From RGIG1918 sp045536045 (GTDB taxonomy: Bacteria > Cyanobacteriota > Vampirovibrionia > Gastranaerophilales > Gastranaerophilaceae): 15,708 bases of DNA. The stretch is taken from positions 1 to 15,708 of the forward strand of contig JAZSMU010000001.1 in NCBI GenBank assembly GCA_045536045.1. Reading direction: 5' to 3'. Numbering within the stretch: the first letter of the stretch is position 1; the number at the start of each line of letters is the position of its first letter. Below, one piece after another: positions 1 to 7,107 of the stretch. Under the pieces are notes generated by a model. It saw only the letters and a program-made list of their open reading frames with translations, ran no database searches and was not told the origin of the DNA. The position numbers were made by a program, and so were the translations under genes.

Positions 1-1
1 A

Positions 2-1213
2 GACCAAAAAACTTTAACTATAGCTATTCTTCTTCATAATTTGAACAAAAATTCAAATAACAAAACAAGTGTTGCAAACTCTGCATTTGACGCTTTTTAC
101 ACAATTCAAAAATTAAATTTAGACGAAGACGACCAGTTAAAAATTTATGAAATAATCAAAAACCAAAATTGGCAAGACAAATTTTCTGAAAAAAGTTTAA
201 GAGAAAATTCGCATGTAAATTGGGCGTTTGATACAAAAACTTTAAGCGAAGAAGGTAGAGGCGAGATTATTAATGCTGAAATTGAAAAAATAGCACAAGA
301 TATTGCTTTTGAAACAAGGCACGACAATACTTTTAAATTAACAAAATTATTGTCAAAAGCTATATTAGAAGAGGAAAATGGCGACTTAGATGAATTTAAT
401 TCTCGTTCAAAAGAGGTTGAAAAATGCTTAGATTACATTCAAAAGACACAAATATTTTTACCTCAAGCCAGATTCCCGAAAGCTTCCAATATTAAAAATG
501 GGCAAATTATTAAAGAAAATGGGATTAAAAATGTTGTTCTAGACCTTGATAAATGCGATTTTAATTTAGAAAAATACGGTTTTGAAGCTGGCACTACTAA
601 AGAAAATTTATATATGTTGGTTCATGGATTGGATAGAGTTGACCAATTGAGTAATTTTAGCACTTTTTCAATTATAGATACAGAAGCCCTTTTAAGCTCA
701 TCTTATATGAATCCTTTGAACCACAAAGTGTTCAGGCAACAAGGAATAATTTTAGATGTGCATACAAATGATATTCATGTTGGATATTATAAAGACTTTG
801 GTTCAGGTTGTAGGAAAACTATAGAAGCTGCTAAAAGAGAATATATTTTCCCAAACCCTGAAAAAACTTGGCTTAACAGAGGAGAGATTAGAAGCTATAT
901 TCCAAATTTGATAAAGAAAAAATTAAATTTAGATGATAATCAATATGTTAAATTAATAAGCGAAATTCAAAATTTAAAATCTTGGACTTCTATTCAAAAA
1001 TATAACCCAAGAGTTGCTTCTGCTCTTAAATCTGTTTTTGATGATATGGAATTAGGAAAAAGAAGGTTTGGCAGGGAATATAATGAAGTTTTGGTTTCAA
1101 GACCAAAAATTCAAGCTATTTTTTCTTATGGGCAAGAATATGAAAAAATTCCAACTTTCCTTAAAAAATATGCAATGGATAATGACCTGCCAATAATTTT
1201 ACTTGGGGAATAA
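2..1213 (+). CDS. 5'-truncated protein with degenerate HD-like segment
   Basis: The frame is open from the left edge without a stop, so this is very likely the 3' part of a longer gene. The first internal start, a TTG at 41, has no Shine-Dalgarno site and probably is not the true start. The first visible residues (TLTIAILLHNLNK) resemble the metal-binding helix of an HD phosphohydrolase domain (LLHD-x-x-K), but the Asp of the HD pair reads as Asn. The following stretch (SAFDAFYTIQKLNLDEDDQLKIYEIIKNQNW) has the spacing of later HD helices. After it come a charged helical region and a C-terminal part of about 200 residues that I cannot assign (LSSSYMNPLNHKVF, KDFGSGCRKTIEAAKRE), ending in LPIILLGE. 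HD membership is inference from pattern only and the catalytic His/Asp set is not complete here, so I assign no reaction. The downstream zinc-ribbon gene has its own promoter. Confidence 0.6.
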   Translation, partial: DQKTLTIAILLHNLNKNSNNKTSVANSAFDAFYTIQKLNLDEDDQLKIYEIIKNQNWQDKFSEKSLRENSHVNWAFDTKTLSEEGRGEIINAEIEKIAQDIAFETRHDNTFKLTKLLSKAILEEENGDLDEFNSRSKEVEKCLDYIQKTQIFLPQARFPKASNIKNGQIIKENGIKNVVLDLDKCDFNLEKYGFEAGTTKENLYMLVHGLDRVDQLSNFSTFSIIDTEALLSSSYMNPLNHKVFRQQGIILDVHTNDIHVGYYKDFGSGCRKTIEAAKREYIFPNPEKTWLNRGEIRSYIPNLIKKKLNLDDNQYVKLISEIQNLKSWTSIQKYNPRVASALKSVFDDMELGKRRFGREYNEVLVSRPKIQAIFSYGQEYEKIPTFLKKYAMDNDLPIILLGE

Positions 1214-1245
1214 GTCCTATATTGGTAGGGTTTTAGCTAAATTTA

Positions 1246-1274
1246 TAGACATTTTTTCTGCAATAATGTAAGAT
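1246..1274 (+). promoter_or_regulatory. Candidate sigma-70 promoter of the zinc-ribbon gene
   Basis: TAGACA (1246-1251, 5/6 match to TTGACA), a 17-bp spacer and TAAGAT (1269-1274, 4/6 match to TATAAT). Transcription would begin near 1281, just ahead of the Shine-Dalgarno AGTGGAG (1286-1292). Read by eye only; AT-rich DNA gives chance matches. Confidence 0.45.
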
Positions 1275-1297
1275 TATTAAAAAGAAGTGGAGTTTTT

Positions 1298-1744
1298 ATG
1301 TTTGATAATGATGAAATAATTAATTGCCCTGCGTGTGGCGAAAAAATGGAAAAAATTTATGTAGATTCTGCTCGTGTTTACGTTGATGTTTGTTTAAACG
1401 GGTGTGGTGGAATTTATTTTGATAATCGTGAATTTAAGAAAATGGACGAAAAATCTGAAAATATAGATTCACTTCTTGAAGCCCTTAAAGACAAAGAATT
1501 TGCTCCTGTTGATGAAACAGCTCAAAGAAAATGCCCTGTTTGTGGTGCTATAATGCATAAAAACTATTCAAGCATTAAAAAAGAAATTCAAGTTGATGAT
1601 TGCTATGCTTGTGGTGGCAAATTTTTAGATAATGGCGAATTATCAAAAATTAGAAATGAATATGGAACAGATTCTGAACGCTTAAGTGCTGTTTTAGATT
1701 TTGTTAATAATGCTTTTGCAAATGATAATGTTGGCGAGGAATAA
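1298..1744 (+). CDS. Double zinc-ribbon protein (zf-TFIIB type)
   Basis: A 148-residue protein made of two zinc ribbons of the family called transcription factor zinc-finger (zf-TFIIB). The first uses Cys10, Cys13, Cys32 and Cys36 (NCPACGEKM, then CLNGCGGIYFDNREF). The second uses Cys79, Cys82, Cys102 and Cys105 (KCPVCGAIM, then CYACGGKFLDNGEL). Each shows the family pattern CPxCG followed by CGG-aromatic-Asp and a Glu-Leu/Phe end. The first ribbon has one extra residue between its last two cysteines. No signal peptide or membrane segment is visible, so it is probably cytoplasmic. The family's function is poorly known; binding of nucleic acid or protein is inferred from the fold. Shine-Dalgarno AGTGGAG lies 5 bases before the ATG. 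The gene ends 12 bases from the stop of the converging zinc-finger/TPR gene. Confidence 0.85.
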   Translation: MFDNDEIINCPACGEKMEKIYVDSARVYVDVCLNGCGGIYFDNREFKKMDEKSENIDSLLEALKDKEFAPVDETAQRKCPVCGAIMHKNYSSIKKEIQVDDCYACGGKFLDNGELSKIRNEYGTDSERLSAVLDFVNNAFANDNVGEE

Positions 1745-1756
1745 TTTAGCCAAATT

Positions 1757-2701
1757 TTATTCTAATCTTAATTTCGCTAAAACATCATTAGCAAATTTTT
1801 GTGCTTTTGTATTATTTTTATTTAATTCATATGCTTTTTTGAAATTTTCATATGCTTTAAAATAATCTTTTAATTCGCTGTAGCAAGCACCTATATTAAA
1901 ATAGATATCGCTTTCATCTCCTTTGATGTTGTAACAAAGTGCACATTTAAAGCACTCTAAGGCTATTTCATATTCTTGTATGTTGGAGTAAGCGAACCCC
2001 AACTTGTAATAAACTGAGGAAAAATTACTATCCATAGTTTTTGTTATTTGGTCAAATTCGCCATTATTTTTTTTGTCTTCGTAGTGTTCAACAACTTTTT
2101 CGTGAAGCTCTATATATTTCTCACAATTGTCAATTACTTCCCAGTCATCTTCGCTGTTATTTAGTCTTTCGTAGTATTCGCTTGCCAACATATCATATTC
2201 TTCAGCTAAAGAATTGTTTGTGTTTTTTCTTTTTTCTTCTTCTTTGTATATTTCTTTAATTTCGGAAGAAACATCCATTATGTTTTCTTCAATATAAATT
2301 TTGCCACCGTGTTTTTCAGAAGTGCCAATTTTTAAATATTTATTTTCTAAAAGGAATTTTTCTTTTTCTCTACTCGTTAAGCTGAACCAATATGTGCCTT
2401 TTAAAAGAACACCTTTCTTTAAATACTTAAAGAATTGTTGCTTCTGATACCACATTTTCTTGTAGTCTTGGATTTGTTCTTTATGCTTTACTTGATACAC
2501 TTTGTCATAAGCTGCTCTGTATTCTTTAACTCTCTTTTGCTTTCTATAAGCTCTGTTGTGTTCTCTATACATTTCAGCGTGCTTGCGTGTGTATTGTCTG
2601 CTTCTTTCTTTAAGACATTCTTCGCTTCCACATATTTTTTGGTTTGGAGAATTGGGAACAAATTCTCTTTCGCAAATTTCGCATTTTCTAACTTCAGACA
2701 T
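1757..2701 (-). CDS. Zinc-finger and TPR-repeat protein
   Basis: A 314-residue protein with three visible parts. Residues 7-29 carry a four-cysteine zinc-finger pattern (Cys7, Cys10, Cys24, Cys29) like those near the N-terminus of some nucleic-acid-associated proteins. Residues 30-95 are rich in Lys, Arg, Tyr and Gln and probably form a long basic helix. After a Glu-rich middle, residues about 228-261 and 264-297 form two tetratricopeptide repeats (YYKLGFAYSNIQEYEIALECFKCAL and the related IYFNIGACYSELKDYFKAYENFKKAY). TPRs bind other proteins; the finger and basic region could bind nucleic acid. Together they suggest an adaptor, but this is inference and I do not recognise a named family for the whole. 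The ATG follows AAAGAGGGAAT, a usable Shine-Dalgarno site. It is monocistronic with its own promoter and converges on the zinc-ribbon gene. Confidence 0.8.
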   Translation of the reverse strand: MSEVRKCEICEREFVPNSPNQKICGSEECLKERSRQYTRKHAEMYREHNRAYRKQKRVKEYRAAYDKVYQVKHKEQIQDYKKMWYQKQQFFKYLKKGVLLKGTYWFSLTSREKEKFLLENKYLKIGTSEKHGGKIYIEENIMDVSSEIKEIYKEEEKRKNTNNSLAEEYDMLASEYYERLNNSEDDWEVIDNCEKYIELHEKVVEHYEDKKNNGEFDQITKTMDSNFSSVYYKLGFAYSNIQEYEIALECFKCALCYNIKGDESDIYFNIGACYSELKDYFKAYENFKKAYELNKNNTKAQKFANDVLAKLRLE

Positions 2702-2718
2702 ATTCCCTCTTTTTGTTT

Positions 2719-2748
2719 ATTATAATCCCAAGTTTTGAGCCGTTGCAA
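2719..2748 (-). promoter_or_regulatory. Promoter of the zinc-finger/TPR gene
   Basis: On the minus strand, TTGCAA (2743-2748) as -35, 18 bp, then a perfect TATAAT (2719-2724) as -10. Transcription would begin near 2712, leaving a leader of only about 10 bases that begins at the Shine-Dalgarno site. It is the best -10 match seen in the window. The promoter lies in the gap after the mscL stop, so this gene can be transcribed independently of ade-mscL. Confidence 0.6.
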
Positions 2749-2759
2749 CTCTTAGAGGC

Positions 2760-3239
2760 TTACAGGTCTGAAGTGCAATTTGGGCATTTTGTTGCTTGGA
2801 TATGAATTGTTGAAAAACATTTTGGGCAAGTTTTTGATGTGATTTCTTCTTGTTTTTCTTCTTCTTTAATTGTTGCATTTTTCAATTTATTAATTGCTTT
2901 AACAAGCAAAAATACTGCAAAAGCCACAATTACAAAGCTGATTAGAGTGTTTATAAAAACACCATAATTAATAGTAACAGCTCCTGCTGTTTTGGCTGCT
3001 TCTAAAGATGGATAATGAGTTATAGTGCCGTTGTAGTCTGGCAATGTTAAATAAAGGTTAGTAAAATCAACTTTTCCCATTAACCAGCCTAGAGGAGGCA
3101 TAATTATATCTTTAACCATAGAGTCAACAATTTTTCCAAATGCTGCCCCTAAAATAATACCAACTGCCATATCGCAAACATTACCTTTAATGGCAAAAGT
3201 TTTAAATTCATTTAAATTTCTTTTGAAAAAATTAAGCAT
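2760..3239 (-). CDS. mscL: Large-conductance mechanosensitive channel MscL with zinc-ribbon tail
   Basis: An inner-membrane pore that opens under membrane tension to release solutes during osmotic downshock; the family works as a homopentamer. The N-terminus (FKRNLNEFKTFAIKGNVCDMAVG) followed by the TM1 signature GIILGAAFGKIVDSMVKDIIMPP (about residues 21-50) is diagnostic. The periplasmic loop (about 55-92) and TM2 (about 93-118, NTLISFVIVAFAVFLLVKAINKL) follow. At 159 residues it is somewhat longer than a typical 130-150. The extra part is a C-terminal zinc-ribbon pattern (Cys138, Cys141, Cys152, Cys155) after a charged Glu/Lys linker, in the cytoplasm. Such CPxC tails occur in some MscL proteins. 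The ATG is preceded by AAGGAGAG and lies 9 bases after the adenine deaminase stop, so the two genes are probably co-transcribed. Confidence 0.95.
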   Translation of the reverse strand: MLNFFKRNLNEFKTFAIKGNVCDMAVGIILGAAFGKIVDSMVKDIIMPPLGWLMGKVDFTNLYLTLPDYNGTITHYPSLEAAKTAGAVTINYGVFINTLISFVIVAFAVFLLVKAINKLKNATIKEEEKQEEITSKTCPKCFSTIHIQATKCPNCTSDL

Positions 3240-3248
3240 ATTCTCTCC

Positions 3249-4958
3249 TTAAACAAAAATATCTATAAATTCTGATTTATTAACATCAAACACGCCTTTA
3301 TCTGTTATTTTAATTTCTGGAATAACTGATAAAGACAAAAATGCCATTGTCATAAATGGGTCGTCCAGGGTGCAACCAATTGCTTTTGCACCTGCTTTAA
3401 GTTTTTTGCAATCTTCTAAAACTTCTTCAAATGGTTCTTCACTCATTAAGCCTGCAATTTGGAGTGGAAGTTTTGCAACAACTTTGCCATTTTGGACAAT
3501 AACTTTTCCACCTTGAGATTTTACAAGCTCAATTGCAGCCATTTCCATATCTTTGTCGTTTGTTCCAACAACAATCATATTATGAGAATCGTGCGCAACT
3601 GTTGAGGCTATTGCCCCAGATTTTAGTCCAAAGCCTTTAACAAAGCCTTTCCCAATATTTCCTGTTGCTTTGTGTCTTTCAAAAACCATAATTTTTAAGA
3701 CATCTTTTTCAATGTTGCTTTCAGCAAAGCCATCTTTAACAATAATTTCTTCTTGGATTTCTTTTGTTAAAAGTGTTTTTGGAATAACTTCCATAACACG
3801 CACTTTGTTAGATTTTGCAGGAATTTTGAAGTCATCTGGCTCAATCCATTTAACATTTACAGAGCCTCTTAATTTTGGAGCTTCAAAATTTTCGCCATTT
3901 GCTATTAGTTCGCCGTTTTTTGCAACAATTTTTCCGTCTTTAATAACGATTTTTGGTCTGAAATTTTCAAGATTTTCAAAAACCAAAATATTTGCTCTAT
4001 ATCCTGGAGCAACTGCACCAAGGTCTGTAAGCCCGAAATATTGAGCTGTGTTTATTGTCCCAGCTTTAATTGCAACAGTTGGGTCAACACCAGCCCGAAC
4101 ACAAGTTTCAACCATTCCATTGATGTGTGGCTTAATGTCTGTTGGGTGTCTGTCATCTGTTACAAAAATGCATCTATCTGCATTTGATTTCTTCAAAACA
4201 GGGATAAGTGGCTCAAGGTCTTTTGCTGCTGAGCCTTCTCTTATCATAATATGCATTCCAAGCCCAAGTTTTTCAATTGCCTCAGCTTCATTTGTGCATT
4301 CATGGTCTGACATAACACCTGCTGCAACATAGGCACAAAGGTCTTTTCCAGAAAGTCCTGGTGCATGTCCGTCTATTTTTTTATTTTTGGCTTGTCCTAG
4401 TTTAATTTTTGCCATAACTTCTTTGTCGCAGTTTAAAACTCCAACAAAATTCATCATTTCAGCCACACCCAAAATGCCATATGAATCCATAAGCAAAGAT
4501 AGGTCATAGCTTGCTAGGTCAAAGCCAGAAGTTTCAGAATTTGTTGCTGGAACGCAAGAAGGAAGCATCATATAAACGCTTAGGGGTAAGTTTTTGCAAG
4601 CTTCTCTCATAAAGCTAATGCCATGAAGCCCAAAAACATTTGAAATTTCGTGTGGGTCTGCAATAACAGTTAAAGTTCCTTCTGGAACGACTGCTTTAGC
4701 AAATTCATACGGTAAACACATTGAGCTTTCAATATGAATATGCCCGTCTATAAAAGCTGGAGTTATATAGCATTCATCAAGCTCTAAAACCTCTTCGCCC
4801 TCATAATTTTCGCCAAGCCCTGCAATGTAGCCATTATAAATTGCAATATCTGTTTTTTTAATTTCGTTATTAAAAACATTAACAACCTTAGCGCCTTTAA
4901 TAACTAAATCGGCTTTCATTTGTCCACGAGCAACTTTAATCAAATTTTCTTTATGCAT
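3249..4958 (-). CDS. ade: Adenine deaminase
   Basis: Converts adenine to hypoxanthine and ammonia for purine salvage in the cytoplasm; a metal-dependent enzyme of the amidohydrolase superfamily. With the chosen ATG the protein has 569 residues, the usual length. The composite N-terminal domain (DLVIKGAKVVNVFNNE) leads into the metal-binding motif DGHIHIESS (71-79). DPHEISNVFG (101-110), DGHAPGLSGKDL (from 196), SDHEC (217-221) and FVTDDRHPTDI are further family motifs. The C-terminal adenine-deaminase domain includes VKGFGLKSGAIASTVAHDSHN. A TTG at 4991 could extend the frame by 11 residues, but the ATG at 4958 is well placed behind AAAGGA and the extension overlaps a likely promoter. MscL follows 9 bases downstream. 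I see no purine riboswitch ahead of it; the leader is too short for one. Confidence 0.95.
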   Translation of the reverse strand: MHKENLIKVARGQMKADLVIKGAKVVNVFNNEIKKTDIAIYNGYIAGLGENYEGEEVLELDECYITPAFIDGHIHIESSMCLPYEFAKAVVPEGTLTVIADPHEISNVFGLHGISFMREACKNLPLSVYMMLPSCVPATNSETSGFDLASYDLSLLMDSYGILGVAEMMNFVGVLNCDKEVMAKIKLGQAKNKKIDGHAPGLSGKDLCAYVAAGVMSDHECTNEAEAIEKLGLGMHIMIREGSAAKDLEPLIPVLKKSNADRCIFVTDDRHPTDIKPHINGMVETCVRAGVDPTVAIKAGTINTAQYFGLTDLGAVAPGYRANILVFENLENFRPKIVIKDGKIVAKNGELIANGENFEAPKLRGSVNVKWIEPDDFKIPAKSNKVRVMEVIPKTLLTKEIQEEIIVKDGFAESNIEKDVLKIMVFERHKATGNIGKGFVKGFGLKSGAIASTVAHDSHNMIVVGTNDKDMEMAAIELVKSQGGKVIVQNGKVVAKLPLQIAGLMSEEPFEEVLEDCKKLKAGAKAIGCTLDDPFMTMAFLSLSVIPEIKITDKGVFDVNKSEFIDIFV

Positions 4959-4963
4959 ATTAT

Positions 4964-4969
4964 TCCTTT
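4964..4969 (-). promoter_or_regulatory. Shine-Dalgarno site fixing the ade start
   Basis: AAAGGA on the minus strand, 5 bases before the ATG at 4958. The in-frame TTG at 4991 has no such site, so this decides the start. Confidence 0.65.
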
Positions 4970-4979
4970 GTTTTTTAAA

Positions 4980-4988
4980 ATAATAGCA
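4980..4988 (-). promoter_or_regulatory. Candidate extended -10 promoter of ade-mscL
   Basis: Minus-strand TGCTATTAT fits the extended -10 form TGnTATAAT with one mismatch. No convincing -35 is present, as is common with extended -10 promoters. It lies in the 60-base gap between the isochorismatase-type gene and ade and would start transcription near 4973, about 15 bases before the ATG. Read-through from the efflux operon upstream remains possible. Confidence 0.35.
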
Positions 4989-5018
4989 CAAATTGTGGTT
5001 AATTGGTGGAGTATTAAG

Positions 5019-5558
5019 TTATTTAATCAACGCTTGAATTTCTTTAAAATTTGGGTGAGTTGAGCTTTTTAAAAGTTCAAAGAGTGCAATTTCAAGAGTT
5101 AGAATTTTAACTCCCATATTTTGCATATAGTTAATTCCAGCTTCGTGTTCTTCTTCTTTTCTAGATTTTGAAGCATTTTTAATTAAATAAACCTCAAAAT
5201 CATCGTTAATTAAGTCTAGTGCAGTTTGCAAAACACAAATATGAGTTTCAATTCCAAATAAAATAATTTGTTTTCTTTTTTGTGCTTTAATTGCGTTATA
5301 AATTTTTTCTGTTTTTAGCAAAGAAAAAGTGGTTTTTTCCATAACAACAGAGCTAGGTGGAATTTTATTTATTAGCTCATAGGAAGTTTCTCCAAGCCCT
5401 TTTGGATATTGTTCAGAAATAACCACTGGAATATCTAAAATTTTGCCTGCTTCAACCATTTTTGAAGCATTTATAAGCTCATTATCTGCAGAAGTTGCCT
5501 TGATTAATTTTTCTTGAAAATCAACTGCTACAATTAAGCTATCATTAATGTTTAGCAT
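5019..5558 (-). CDS. Isochorismatase-family cysteine hydrolase
   Basis: A 179-residue cytoplasmic hydrolase with the isochorismatase/nicotinamidase fold. The catalytic triad of the family is complete: Asp13 (IVAVDFQEKL), Lys75 (VMEKTTFSLL) and Cys108 (LFGIETHICVLQTALDL), with the usual non-prolyl cis-peptide region just before the Cys. It has no lid insertions and the SEQYPKGLGET stretch resembles the YcaC/ISOC1-like subgroup, whose substrates are mostly unknown; it lacks the carrier domain of true siderophore isochorismatases. It is probably not a nicotinamidase, because the metal-binding DxHxxH pattern is absent. Its start overlaps the end of emrB by 14 bases, with AAAGGGGG inside emrB, so it is translationally coupled to the efflux pump. 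A role in breaking down a small molecule that the pump also handles is inferred from position only. Confidence 0.85.
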   Translation of the reverse strand: MLNINDSLIVAVDFQEKLIKATSADNELINASKMVEAGKILDIPVVISEQYPKGLGETSYELINKIPPSSVVMEKTTFSLLKTEKIYNAIKAQKRKQIILFGIETHICVLQTALDLINDDFEVYLIKNASKSRKEEEHEAGINYMQNMGVKILTLEIALFELLKSSTHPNFKEIQALIK

Positions 5559-7107
5559 TTTTTGCCCCCTTTGGAGATTTAATAATAAACACTAATGGCA
5601 CAATAATTATGGTTGCAAGTCCAAATATTCTGAATGTTTCCATAAAGCCCCATAAAGTTGCTTGCTCTAGCATTTCTCCATATAGCGAATATTGTGCCAT
5701 ATATTCTGCAACGCTATGATGTGTTAGTTGTGAAAATGCACCTTTCATAGCTTCTATTTTTGCTTGAAAAACTGGGTTTAATGGAGTTAGATTATGAACC
5801 ATATTTGCTTGGTGAATTTGAGAATATCTGGTAATCATAGTTCCAGCTAAAGATGTTCCAATTGCACCACCAACATTTTTAAGCATATTTTGAACACCAG
5901 ATGCGTTTGTCATTTGGTCGTTTCTTAAAGTTGCTGCAGATAATGTTACCAATGGAATCATTGCAAAGCTCATACCAAAACCAAAAATGAAGTTTGGAAT
6001 TACAATATCAATGCTTGCGATTTGCAGGTTAATATTTCCTAGCATTAAGCTTGAAATTCCAACCATTGTAAGCCCAATTGCAGCTAAAATTCTGTTATCA
6101 ATTTTGCTTGCCAATGTTCCACATAAAATCATAGAAATTAATGAACCTAAACCTCTTGGCATAATGGATAAACCAGACAATAAGGCAGTGTATCCCATTA
6201 TAGATTGCAAGAATTGAGGCAATATAGCCAATGATGCTAAAAGAACCATTTGGATAACAATTTGGACTATTGTTCCAACTGCAAAGTTTTTATCTTTGAA
6301 AACAGTAAGGTCAATTAAAGACCTTTTGTTTTTAATTTGAGACCAGAAAAATAACACTGCAGAAATTACCATAAAGACAGTTAATCTGCATATCCAAGCT
6401 GCATTAAACCAGTCTGCGTTATTTCCTTTTTCAAGGATAATTTGCATAGAAACTATCCACATAGTAAGGAACAAAAAGCCTTTTCCGTCTATATAAATAT
6501 CTTTTTGTTTTTGTGCATATGGTGGGTCTTCTAGGAACAATTTTGAAATATAAATAGCAAAAATTCCGATAGGAATATTAATCAAAAATATCCAAGGCCA
6601 GCTGTAGTTATCTGTTATATAACCACCAACAATAGGCCCTAAAATTGGTGCAACAATAATTACAAGACCGAATGTTGCCATTGCTTGAGGGCGTTTTTCT
6701 AGTGGGAATGTTTCCAATAAAACTGCTTGTGATACAGGCAAAAGCCCACCACCACCAAGACCTTGAACAAATCTTGCCAATATCATCATACCCATTGAGC
6801 TAGATAGGGCACAAGCGAAAGATGAAATTGTGAATATCGCAATACTCATCATGAAATAATTTTTTCTGCCCATTAATTTAGAAAACCAATCAACAGCAGG
6901 AATCATAATTCCACTACCAATTAAGTAGCTTGTAATAATCCATAATGATTCATCACGGCTTGCAGAAAATGTTCCAGCCATGTTTGATAGAGAAACGTTT
7001 GCAATCGTTTCGTCTAAAACGAACATAAAAGCTGCAATAATCGTTGGCAAGGCTACAAGCCAAGGGTTTCTAGATGGTTTCCAAGTTTGTTCGGCTTCTT
7101 GTGTCAT
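5545..7107 (-). CDS. emrB: EmrB/QacA-type multidrug efflux transporter (MFS, DHA2)
   Basis: A proton-driven inner-membrane exporter of the 14-helix DHA2 group, 520 residues, the usual size. Motif D1 is LDETIANVSL (31-40), motif A is WFSKLMGRKNYF (from 74), motif B is ARFVQGLGGGGLLP (from 111), and antiporter motif C lies in PILGPIVGGYITDNYSWPW (from 154). The segment WPWIFLINIPIG is typical of EmrB. The C-terminus is a long loop followed by a final membrane helix. The ATG shares one base with the emrA stop (TAATG), so the two are translationally coupled. With EmrA as periplasmic adaptor and the divergent TolC-type protein as outer-membrane channel it would form a tripartite pump. EmrB pumps typically export hydrophobic weak acids, uncouplers and antibiotics; the actual substrate cannot be read here. 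Confidence 0.93.
   Translation of the reverse strand: MTQEAEQTWKPSRNPWLVALPTIIAAFMFVLDETIANVSLSNMAGTFSASRDESLWIITSYLIGSGIMIPAVDWFSKLMGRKNYFMMSIAIFTISSFACALSSSMGMMILARFVQGLGGGGLLPVSQAVLLETFPLEKRPQAMATFGLVIIVAPILGPIVGGYITDNYSWPWIFLINIPIGIFAIYISKLFLEDPPYAQKQKDIYIDGKGFLFLTMWIVSMQIILEKGNNADWFNAAWICRLTVFMVISAVLFFWSQIKNKRSLIDLTVFKDKNFAVGTIVQIVIQMVLLASLAILPQFLQSIMGYTALLSGLSIMPRGLGSLISMILCGTLASKIDNRILAAIGLTMVGISSLMLGNINLQIASIDIVIPNFIFGFGMSFAMIPLVTLSAATLRNDQMTNASGVQNMLKNVGGAIGTSLAGTMITRYSQIHQANMVHNLTPLNPVFQAKIEAMKGAFSQLTHHSVAEYMAQYSLYGEMLEQATLWGFMETFRIFGLATIIIVPLVFIIKSPKGAKNAKH

Noticed and set aside
1745..1756. Bidirectional terminator between the two converging zinc-finger genes
   Set aside because: Only 12 bases separate the stops and no stem-loop is visible around them.
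2435..2738. Open frames on the plus strand across the start of the zinc-finger/TPR gene
   Set aside because: They are antisense to a well-supported gene, have Phe/Leu/Ser-rich compositions typical of reversed Lys-rich coding, and lack Shine-Dalgarno sites.
2742..2749. Palindrome GTTGCAAC overlapping the -35 of the zinc-finger/TPR gene, similar to the MarR half-sites
   Set aside because: It lacks the two-base centre and outer bases of the operator at 8625-8640 and is only 8 bp, so chance similarity is likely.
3670..4332. Two plus-strand open frames inside the adenine deaminase gene
   Set aside because: The minus strand carries all family motifs of the enzyme; the plus-strand products resemble nothing and have no start signals.
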